DNA from: Clarireedia homoeocarpa
Taxonomy: Eukaryota; Ascomycota; Leotiomycetes; Helotiales; Rutstroemiaceae
NCBI GenBank assembly: GCA_001465935.1
Contig: LNKV01000007.1
Location: 806,001-870,000 of the forward strand
Reading direction: 5' to 3'
Length of the DNA stretch: 64,000 nucleotides
The notes beneath the pieces were generated by a model. That model worked only from the letters and a program-made list of their open reading frames with translations. It had not been told where the DNA came from and did not search any database. Shown here in pieces: positions 35,193 to 45,289 of this stretch. Position 1 is the stretch's first letter. Every line of letters begins with the position of its first letter. The position numbers were made by a program, and so were the translations under genes.

Positions 35193-35957
35193 ATGATGAA
35201 TTTGGGATCCAGAGCTTACCGTGTGGCGCCTGACTTTGCAGTTCGCCCCTTTTCAAATGGACATCTCGATCTCGGCACACTTGTCGAAGATGACAAGATG
35301 TTCGTCCCCATCAACAAAGGCGCCTCTAACCGTATTACAATCGTCAAACGTCAAATATATACTGATATCAAGAAAGGCATCAATACTAAACTCAAGAAAT
35401 CCTCGAGTATAGACGCTCGCATCTTCGCCAAAATCTGTGACCACAGATACGGTGGTGATGCGAGCCTCGAGCGGCAAACGAAAAACGTGTACACCATTGG
35501 AAAACTTGAAACGAGGTACTTTTACCCACAGCTCGACTACATTAAGCATTGCCTCCGGCTCGAAGCTGTCAGGGAATACAACGAGATGACAGAGTACAAG
35601 AAACCTGTGTATCTAGTCACCGGGCTGAAGATCGCCTGGGGAGTAACTATCTCCAAAGAAGACGACCGTAATTTCTTCTGCAAATTCTTTGGCAAGGCGT
35701 CGTCACCTGAAGAGTCAGCAGATTTTGTACTGGCTATACAAGTGCTGAAGATACACCATAAGAGACGACCCTTGGGCCATTGTAGCTATCACCTAGCCAC
35801 TGCATTCAGGCCAGTACTCCGAGAGAATGAGGACTTTACTATCGCGGAGCTGGACAATGAAGTAGAAGGTCTTGTCCCCTGCACCGGCAGTACCATAAAT
35901 GGCGAAGATGAGACCTGGCTTCTCGCAGCCGATGCTGTTCCGGAAAACCATAAGTAA
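35193..35957 (+). CDS. Putative gasdermin-like cell-death effector (fungal RCD-1/HET-Q1 type)
   Basis: A single-exon protein of 254 residues starting at the paired ATGs 35193/35196. No signal peptide or transmembrane helix. Layout: an N-terminal DLGTLVEDDKMFVPIN segment, then amphipathic strands (residues about 45-90), the stretch ASLERQTKNVYTIGKLETRY near residue 92, a helical segment ending EYNEMTEY, and then the hydrophobic strand KPVYLVTGLKIAWGVTISK near 138. That order (Leu-x-Thr/Glu strand, helix, then a Tyr-Leu-Val-Thr strand pair with alternating residues) parallels the pore-forming N-terminal domain of gasdermins, and the length fits the roughly 250-280-residue fungal homologues. The C-terminal 35 residues are acidic and could be the short inhibitory tail removed by a protease in HET-Q1. 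It stands alone in gene-poor DNA. The family call is my inference from pattern and not certain; otherwise it is a conserved hypothetical protein. Confidence 0.5.
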   Translation: MMNLGSRAYRVAPDFAVRPFSNGHLDLGTLVEDDKMFVPINKGASNRITIVKRQIYTDIKKGINTKLKKSSSIDARIFAKICDHRYGGDASLERQTKNVYTIGKLETRYFYPQLDYIKHCLRLEAVREYNEMTEYKKPVYLVTGLKIAWGVTISKEDDRNFFCKFFGKASSPEESADFVLAIQVLKIHHKRRPLGHCSYHLATAFRPVLRENEDFTIAELDNEVEGLVPCTGSTINGEDETWLLAADAVPENHK

Positions 35958-38132
35958 GAACTAGATTTGCTGATTCGCAGCTGGGTCAGCTCTTCTTAAT
36001 TGTTTTCAACGCCCAAGCACTAGATGCGCACTACTTCACAGGCTTGCTAAGTCTATTGTTATAAAGGATTCGTTCGATTCATTAACTGTATGTTTTCGTA
36101 TTATTTGCGATGTGTATCCGGCTATGAGCAGGACTTGAACTTGACTTTCAAATGAGAAAGATATACTATCAATTTTGTGAATGCTGCCTGCTGCTGAGAA
36201 TGAATTTGGCGGTATTGATCAATTATCTTGGCTGATTCATCGAACAAAGTACTCTGTAGGCAAACAAGCGATTTTAGTGGTTGAGTATCAACTTCAGCCG
36301 ATGTAATGGCGGGAATGCTGGCTGTGGGGAGGCTGGCGGTCAACATAATGTCGGTTTTGACGTGTCAGTTGATTGACGATGAGTACGTAATATGCCTCGT
36401 AAACCCGTCTGTCATGCCGATCGGTTTTGCTGATTGTGATGCTTTTGGTCATGATGTGCTGACCCAAAAGACGTTGGTGGCGCTGCATATCAGCCTCACA
36501 CGGGTTCGTTCCACCTGATCATGACCGGCCTTAAAGCAACGAGAGAGCAGCCGCGCGCATGCCGAATGGGCACGTAGGAATGGCTATGTCGACCTCGACC
36601 TCATCGTTATCGCTTGCTTGTACTGTAGGATAGAATGCTTGAATCGATGGTTAGCTTGGCCACCCATTTTTCGGACGGCGGTGTTTGATGTTGTTGGATT
36701 CTCGAGACGCGAGAGAAGAAAGTGGAGTGGAGAGATACGACTGTAACGCAGCACACAGACAATCTCTAGTTAGCACTAACCCTGAAGCAGAGCCTATAAG
36801 GCTCAGGTGCTTTCCGAAGATTCCGCATTTGGATCGCATTTCTGGCATTGCCGCATCTCGCATTGATTCCAGGCGACGGACGAAACGAATGGACTTTCGA
36901 TGACTGACTATTGCTTTCAGTCACAAGCAGCGAAGACGCAGCTATATATGGAACATAACATAACGTAAGTTGATCCCTTCGTGAATTAAGTAAGTACTGC
37001 GAAGATTCCTCATCTCAGCAAGTCAGGTGCGTTATCCACATTGAGGCTGCCCTAGGACCTACTACCAAATACAGCAGCTTGGAACGTATAGAATACGCGG
37101 AGACTGTGCAGTAGCTTCGCGATCATTAGCAAGGGTAGGGATCTGAGCATCTATTATGTGTTCCCATACCTCGCACGACCGCCGCCCCTTTAATCCTGGA
37201 AAACTAGAAACTACCTTTTGTACTTTGTAGGCGACTACGAAATACCTTTCGTAGGCTTTCGGATGGTCGGCCGACCTGATGCCATCATACATAAGATTCA
37301 GAAACAAGCAAGAAATGTGGCTGCGCCCTGCTGAGGATCCCAGTTCAGGCAAACCTTACTCGAGTAGATGGCAAAAGGAATCTTGAACTTGACCAGCTAG
37401 ACCAACTAAAGCGCTAGATTGTGGACAATAGCGGAATAGATGGGAGAGAGTTGTAGGAATACATTTATCTACATCTCTCTGTTGGTCTCACTACGGAGAC
37501 AGAGTGGACTGCTTATTACTCGAAAGACTTTGCATCGCTTGGTTGCCCCTTTGCCCCTGTGCCCCTCTCCTTCATCGGGCCGCTAGCTGATTACGCGATC
37601 TGGATCCTAACTGCATCCTAACTGCATCCTTCACATGGTTATGTTTGACAATTAGGGAGAGACACAACGAGAAACCCCGTGCTGTTTGAACCACTATTTG
37701 AACCACTATTTGAGCCAATTGGTTGGGATTTCACAAACAGAGGCGTTCCTGCCGATCTCCCGTTCCACAACCAAATTGGAGAGGCTGTTACTGTAAAGCA
37801 GTTTTCGCTGCAACCTGCGTCATACCTTTACAACCGCCCGCAACACAACATAAAACTTCCTGTTCCCGAACTTTCCTGCGGTGCCCACCCATCGTATTTT
37901 TCTCTCTTGCCCTTGCAGCTGAGGTACATACAAAGTACTAAGTGCAAAGTACTTCCATGACCTCCGCACCGGGAACCAGGCAACGTACCAAGACATTTTA
38001 AATTTTTCTTTTAATTATAATAAATACCACTCCTCATCTAATTAATTCACTTTGATATAGTTATCTTTCTCTTTTCTTTTCGGTTTTTGTTCAACAACTC
38101 TAGTTTATATATTGCAACCATCTTGTTGCAAT
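35958..38132. other. Intergenic, gene-poor
   Basis: No supported gene. Short AT-rich frames only. The last 150 bases are a T/C-rich leader before the phospholipase start. Confidence 0.5.
37684..37718 (+). repeat. 12-base tandem repeat (TTTGAACCACTA)
   Basis: Two copies plus a diverged third, non-coding. About 70 bases upstream there is a second small duplication of CCTAACTGCAT. Confidence 0.8.
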
Positions 38133-40164
38133 ATGAAGAGCTTCGGAGCTGTCCTTGCTTCGGCGGCAGTGGCTTCACTATGTGATGGTATTCACCCCGT
38201 ACCCTATTCTATATTCCTATATGTTCGTAGGGCTAAGCTGATTTATGTATATAGCGCGCAACTTTGTTGTACCTCGAGATGCCTCGCCAGAAACTCTTGC
38301 TGCTGAAATGTTAGCTGTACCAATGCTGGCTGCAAAGCGAGCATTGCCGAATTCGCCAACAGGGGGCTACACCCCGGGGGTAGTCGATTGCCCATCCACG
38401 AGACCAACAATCAGAGTTGCCAGTTCCCTATCACCAAACGAAACAGCATGGCTAGAAGTCAGAAGAAATGCCACTATTGCCCCGATGACCGAGTTTCTAT
38501 CGCGGATGAATATTTCAGGATTCGATGCAGCTTCTTATATCAAAAGAGTATCTGGCAATGCTTCAACTTTACCCAACATTGGCCTGGCTGTGTCTGGAGG
38601 TGGTTATCGCGCTCTGATGAATGGCGCTGGTTTTCTCGCTGCGGCCGATGATCGCACCAAGAACTCTACAAACACCGGTCAGATCGGTGGTCTTCTTCAG
38701 TCCTCGACATACCTTGCCGGTCTTTCCGGTGGTGGATGGTTGGTAGGCTCTATCTACACCAATAACTTCAGTACCGTGGAAAGCTTGAGGGATGGAAAGA
38801 ATGTATGGAACTTTGGGAACTCGATCTTCGAAGGGCCAAACAATGATGGCATTCAAATCTTGAGCACCGCGGATTACTACAGCACAATCAAGAAGGAAGT
38901 GGATGGGAAATCAGATGCTCAATTGAATTTCAACACCTCAATCACTGATTTCTGGGGACGCGCATTGTCATTCCAGCTGGTCAACGCGACCGATGGTGGC
39001 CCTGGTTATACTTTCTCGTCAATCGCCCTCCAAGACAATTTCATGAAGGGTGAAATTCCCATGCCATTCCTTGTTGCTGACAGCCGTGCGCCAAATACTG
39101 AGATCATTTCTCTTAATTCAACTGTCTTCGAATTCAACCCGTTCGAGCTTGGTTCGTGGGATCCTACAACTTACGCCTTTGCTCCTCTTCGCTATATTGG
39201 TTCAAACTTCACCAACGGTTCTATTCCTGACGACCAACGATGCGTTCGTGGCTTTGATCAAGTGGGCTATGTTATGGGAACTTCATCCACACTTTTCAAC
39301 CAATTCCTTATCCAGGCCAACTCCAGCGGCCTTCCGGATTTCATTGTTTCTGCCTTTACCGGTATCCTGGATGATATAGGATTCACAAACAATGACATTG
39401 CGCAGTACCAACCCAATCCATTCTACGGATTCAACACCGGCACTAACCGCAATGCTAACACCAACCAACTTGATCTAGTTGATGGTGGTGAAGATCTTCA
39501 GAACATTCCTCTTTATCCCCTTATCCAACCTATCCGAGAGGTCGACGTGATTTTCGCCGTGGATTCATCCGCGGATACGACTTACCACTGGCCCAATGGA
39601 ACGGCGCTTGTAGCTACCTATGAGCGTTCGTTGAATGCCACTATTGAGAACGGAACCGCTTTCCCGGCTATTCCAGATGTTAACACGTTCGTCAATCTTG
39701 GCCTCAACAGCCGACCTACGTTCTTCGGATGTGACCTTGCTAATCTTACCGGTCCGGCTCCATTGGTCGTCTACATTCCCAACGCACCTTACATCACTCA
39801 ATCGAACGTATCTACTTATGACCCATCATACAAAAACACCCAGCGCAATCTGATCATTCGAAATGGCTATGATGTTGCTACAATGGGCAATGGAACTCTC
39901 GATTCTCAATGGCCAACTTGTGTTGGATGCGCAATCCTTTCTCGCTCGTTCAATAAGACCGGAACCACAGTCCCAGATGCCTGCACGGCCTGTTTCCAGA
40001 AATACTGCTGGAACGGCACAACAGACACTCGCGACGTAAACTACGAACCTACCTATATCCTTGGAGAAGTATCAGCTGCTTCTGCGGGTATTGCATTGGA
40101 TGTGCAGAAGATCTTCACTTTCGGTGTGGCTACTTTCGCTGCCGCACTTGTTATGCTTGTATAA
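38133..40164 (+). CDS. Lysophospholipase / phospholipase B, probably GPI-anchored
   Basis: Two exons: 38133-38187 and 38255-40164, 654 residues. The short first exon codes most of the signal peptide (MKSFGAVLASAAVASLCD), and phase is kept across the GTATTC..TATAG intron. The body is the fungal PLB catalytic domain related to cytosolic phospholipase A2. An arginine lies in the oxyanion-type loop SGGGYRALMNGAG near residue 118. The nucleophile motif GLSGGGW, near residue 157, has the reactive serine in GLSGG (many homologues have GLSGGSW). The aspartate partner lies in LDLVDGGEDLQNIPLYP near residue 415. Many N-glycosylation sequons and conserved cysteines are present, and the C terminus ends in a hydrophobic helix (FGVATFAAALVMLV) typical of GPI attachment. 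It removes fatty acids from phospholipids and lysophospholipids at the cell surface. Intact. Confidence 0.95.
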
Positions 40165-40730
40165 TCTGTTTTTATCATTTCGGAAGATCTTAAATGGGCA
40201 AAAAGCCTTGTATATTCTAATGACATTTCGTGACGAATTCTTATAAATTCACTGGGCGCATGGTATTGCATATTCTTACAGGGTTTAGACCTATATTTTC
40301 GAAGTAGGGTTGACGGGAAGGTAAATTATAACGGATGTGTACAAGATTAATGGCTTGGAATGAATTTTCTAGATCATCCACCTCCCTCTGCTACTTGTAT
40401 TGCAATGATAGCTAATGGCCATGCACTATCACATTAAGTTTCGCTATTCCTCCGCTGTTTATGTATGAGTAGCCTTCTGCAAGCAGCACCCTAGAACGCG
40501 GAACAAACCCTCGAAATGGCGGTGAATCACGTGCCGTTTCCATAGCAATGAAGCTAAAAGAATTTGTTTATGTTTAGAGCGATTTCTGCCGTATCATGGG
40601 GAAAGTCAACACTAGGAATTCATATCCTCAATTTTCACACGCACATTTATACCGCGTCAATGTAATTCTTTTCTTTTGATCACAACCAAAAATCGCAATC
40701 ATCTCCATATACTAATCTGCAATAACAGCT
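40165..40730. other. Intergenic promoter of the BRCT gene
   Basis: A 0.57-kb spacer between same-strand genes. No additional gene is seen. Confidence 0.5.
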
Positions 40731-43700
40731 ATGGATCAGTCACCACCAAAACGTGTCACTCGTGCTCGAGCTGCAGCAAGGTCAACAACCGATGCGAGAA
40801 TTAAGACCACTAGAATCGCGACTGCCGCTTCCGAAGCAGCTAAAGTCACACGAACGAAGAGGAAAACACCATCAGATGAAGAGGGGGAGCCAGAATCAAA
40901 GTCAAGTCGCGGAAGAGCCAAGAAAATTGCCATTGAGCCAGAACCCGAGATGAAAGAGGCTACAGCCCCTCCGAAAACGAGGGGTCGAGCGAAGAAAGTT
41001 GCAGTTGAAGCTCCAGCTCCACAGCAGACAAGATCTCTGAGGGGCCGACCAAAGAAAGATATAGAAACAGAAGCACCAGAGGCAGATGCGGTGGAGGAAC
41101 CTCCAAAGAAGACCACCCGCGCACACGCGCCGACTCTCACTCGTGCGACTGGGCCTAAGAAATCGGTGAAATTCGAGGAGCCAGACAAGGAAAACGTCAT
41201 TCCGTCCACACGAGGGAAGCCAAAGGCCACCGGGGTAGCTACTGGACTCCGGGCAAAACCGGTTCGCAAACCTGCAGCTTCTGCAACAGCTTCAACCCGC
41301 TCAACTCGCGCTCGAGCCAAGCCTGTTAATGAAGAGAAGGTAGACAAACCAATGCCGCTTAGTCCGAAGAAAGCGACACAAGTTAATTCCAATAAGGGCC
41401 AATTATCCGATGACGAGCTAGCTACCACAGAAAAGACACCTATGAAACCATTAAGCAAGAGTCCGGTCAAACCACCTGGAAGCATCTTCGGGACGGCAAA
41501 GAAGCTGGATATCTCTACCTCTGCGATTACACAAACCATGAACCTCGATTTCCAGCCGGACCATACTGCATCTACTATAACGAGTCCCGCTCGTCGGCCA
41601 CCTCAGCCTTTGGAAAGAAAGCTCGATTTAGGTACGTCCCTTGCACACAAACCAACGATGGAAGGGTTCCACGATCTCGGTGCATCGGCCATGGCAAGTC
41701 CGGCACGTCGCCCCCCTCCTTCATCACCTTTTAAGGAGACTTTCAAATCGTCCCCTCAGAAGTTGTTGTTCGGAGAGGGTCTGCGATCTGCCTTCAAACC
41801 AAATCTTTTTGTACCGGAACTGTCTGCCTCAAAATCTCCATTCAATGCTCCTCTTCTCCAATCACCTGCACGTCGCCCGGCATCACCAACAAAGGTCAAT
41901 GAAGCTGGATCCCCCACCAGAGGTAGTCATACGACCTCGATATTTGATGCAACTCCGAAAGTAAGCACTTTCAAGCTCTCGAAGTTTGCGACTCCGCGGA
42001 CACTCGAGAAGAGTGCCATTCGTCCCGGACCAATGCTCCCACCAAGTTTGGCCAAGAACGAAGTCCTCAATGCGACTCCGGCGCCAAAGCCGATCGACGT
42101 ACAACCCACTCCTATCATGGAATTTTCCGGTCGTCTTTCATCAATTCTTCCACGCTCGGCTGATCCCGCTCTTTCGCCGCCCATTGTACTCTCACCTCTA
42201 GAGACTGATCCTGTGGCCGACGTCCCACAAGAACAACATGAAGAGCCAATGGATCTTGACGAGGCCGAGGCAGATATTCCGAAGGAGGGTGATGCGAATA
42301 TTCTTGGCGAGGTTGATGCGAATGCTCTTGGAAGTGTTGATTCGAATGTTCTTGACGAGGTTGATGCAGTGGCCAATACTGTTGAAGTTCAAAGTACCAC
42401 ACCAACATGCTCTCCACCTCGAAACAGAACTGGGCCATCGCTTGAGCCCCGCGAGGAGAAGACGCCACTCGATGAGGGTTCGGAATCTGAAGATGAGTTG
42501 GTATCTGGCTCAAGGAGATATTCACCAGCTCCTGTAGAAGATTATCGCACTTCGACCAACGACATGATGTCTTCTCCAGCAACACCAGCAACTTTCTCTA
42601 ACATGACAAAGACACCGAAAACTATAGCCACTCAGCCATCTACACGCACCATGTGTAGGGAGAGTCGTAACAAGATCGGTTTCACTCCTCTTGCCAAACA
42701 GCTTAGTGAATGGATGTCGGCAAGCCCTAATAAGGCCGAAGATCATGAGCATGATGATGACGTACCTGTGTCACCCACGCGGTCGGCATCAAAGCAAACA
42801 GCCTACGCAGATATAGGATCTGCTACAGCTTCTCCTGCTAAGAGCACTTTCTTCGAGGATGAGATGACAGTTAGGGATGAGCTGAACATGGCCGAGGATC
42901 AAGTTCTCGCATCTGATGAGAGCGATATTTCTGAACCCGAATTCAATGACGTCGAGCTGGTTGAGGAAGATCTTGATTTGGCCCGAGAGGCTGATGAGAT
43001 GTCTATGCTGGATCCTGAAGCATTCGAGAATCAGAATGAGAACGTAGGGAATTTTCTGGGCATTGAAAATAACGAAAATCTCGAGCAAACTCCTTCAGAA
43101 GATAGCCAGGAATATGGCGACGAAAATGAAGTCCCAATTGATCCAGCACTTCTAGAATCGGTGGACACACAAGAGCCGACCAAGCCCGCATACTCTACCC
43201 CCAAGCGTGTCTTGACTGAAAGGACTTTTCATACAGTCTCTAAGGTGCCACTTAAAGAAGCTCATGAAACTCCAATCAAGCCGTCTCCCATGAAGAGAAG
43301 TGCCACTGTTGCCAAGATGCCAGCCATGCGTCCTTTGAGCTCTTTATCTCGTAGCCAAACCGCGCCTTCTCTCACGCCTGTCAAGAAGACCCCTCACGTT
43401 CAAGAGTTTGCAACGCCGGTCAGATCAGATAATGCTACTGTATCATGGTCAACTGTTGCTACGCCCGCACGAACTCCGCGGCCTGATCTCAACACTGCTC
43501 TTCTGAAGGGAGTCGTTGTGTTTGTCGACGTCCATACTACCGAAGGTGCCGATGCAAGCGGCTTATTCACGGAGCTTCTCACGCAGATGGGTGCCAAGTG
43601 TGTCAAGACTTGGACATGGAATCCCAATACCGATGATGATGGAAGCAAAATTGGTATCACGCATGTGGTGTTCAAAGACGGTGGCAAACGTACCCTTGAG

Positions 43701-44451
43701 AAAGTCAGAGAGACTGCTGGAGTGGTGAGCTGTGTTGGCGTCAGCTGGGTTCTTGAGTATGTTTACTCTCCTTCTCAAAATCTTACGGTAATGTGGTGCT
43801 AACATAAACATTAGCTGCGAACGCGAAAACAAATGGCTCGAGGAAGCTCCTTACGTAGTCGATACATCTATCATTCCTCGCGGAGGCCATCGTCGTCGCA
43901 AAAGTATGGAACCCCGCGCTCTTGCCAACTTCAATGGCACGCTCGTCCCGTCAACGGTCCCCCACAAATCAACTTACTCCAATTTCTCTTCTGAAAACAG
44001 CACACCACAAACACAAAAATCCAAAAGAAGACAATCAGTTCAATGGATGAAATCTCCGGTACGTGAAGACGATAAAGATGAGCTGGGCGACGACGCTTGG
44101 ATGCTCAGTCCTGTACCTGCTACGCCTGCACCTGAGGATATTAGGGACTTCATCGAGGGCCAAGGTGGTTGGGCTGCAGAGACACCTGGTGCTCAGACGC
44201 CGTATTTCTTTAAGAAGGAGAAATTGGTGCAGATGACTGCTCCGGGAGGGAATAAGAAGTTTGTGAATTTTGAGGAGGAAGAGGGTGACGAGTTGGCAGA
44301 TGAGAAGAAGCCGCAGAATGGCATGGGATTCGGAATGGGAGCAGCGAAGGAGAAAGATCAGAGTGTCTTGATGAGGTTGATGGCTGCGAGAAGGAAGAGC
44401 TTGCAGTGGGCTCCTAAGGTGGGAAGTCCGTTGGCGAGAGGAGGCTTGTAA
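40731..44451 (+). CDS. BRCT-domain protein, probable chromosome maintenance or cell-cycle factor
   Basis: Two exons: 40731-43756 and 43815-44451, 1220 residues. The intron falls inside the BRCT domain and joins SWVLD to CERENKWLEEAP. Residues 1-920 are disordered and basic, with AT-hook-like RGRPKK and repeated RGRAKK motifs near the N terminus, then many Ser/Thr-Pro sites. SPARRP occurs three times (near residues 285, 322 and 377) and fits a cyclin-dependent kinase consensus. Near residue 520 an octapeptide is repeated four times, and GFTPLAKQLSEWMSASP near residue 645 looks like a short conserved motif. The single BRCT domain lies at about 925-1035 (LLKGVVVFVDVHTTEGADA, then ITHVVFKDGGKRTLEKV and VSCVGVSWVLD). 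BRCT domains bind phosphoproteins or DNA ends. A nuclear role is likely; I do not know a characterised orthologue. Confidence 0.88.
42291..42386 (+). repeat. 24-base (octapeptide) repeat, 4 copies, in the BRCT gene
   Basis: Units code DANILGEV, DANALGSV, DSNVLDEV and DAVANTVE. The DNA copies are diverged, so the repeat is old and kept in frame in an acidic disordered section. Confidence 0.8.
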
Positions 44452-45289
44452 TTAATGGGGACGAACATTTTGCTTTAGATTGCACTTTTATGTATGATTT
44501 GGGGTTTGGATGGGATAGCCAATGGAAATAGGTTTGGGATAGGGAGTACAGTTGGGATTGGAGTTGATGGATCTTCTCTGGCATTTGGGATTGGGTTGGG
44601 CTTGGGTTTTGAAGTGTTCGATTGACCACTTTTTCATTGAAGAATACGAACGAGCAATCACATGGAAAGGGCTGAGGGGACAAATTGAACGGCTATTGCT
44701 TGAGCTATGAGGCCATTGATTGGGTACATGGAGGAGAGTGGCTATGGACAGACTTAGGTTAACTTGTGAGCACAGGAAGCAATACGACTGACTGTCTTTA
44801 CCTACCTTGAAGTAATATTTCAATCTTGCAAAAATGAAATGGTCAATAATCACTTCACACATAAATATGCATTCGATGTTACCAAACGAGAATGAGCAGC
44901 AGAAACAATTCATTATCTATCTTTCCGTAACTCTATTATCATATGATTGTCTATACAAGAGAGCAAACAAGCCACGCAAAAAAATAAACAAAAACCGAGA
45001 GACTATGTATGGACAATAAGCAGATAATAGAAAGCAGAAAACAAAACAAAGCTACTGTAACGCGCAGACGAGCAAACCGCTCTGGGGAATCAAAATCCAA
45101 AAGGCACCCAACTGAACTGACTGAGCCGAACTGTCTTCCCACCTTGCTTGCGCAATTAATTTTGACCAACCAAACCATCCATGGATCCATCCCATAACCG
45201 CGAAAATGCAATATGAACAATCATCCCATTCCATCCCATCCCATCCGATCAACACCTACTCCCACTCCCACTCCCACTCTCATTGTGCC
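44452..45289. other. Convergent intergenic spacer
   Basis: Lies between the 3' ends of the BRCT gene and the PKS gene. It contains small CCCATT/CCCACT tracts at 45225-45280. No gene seen. Confidence 0.5.
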
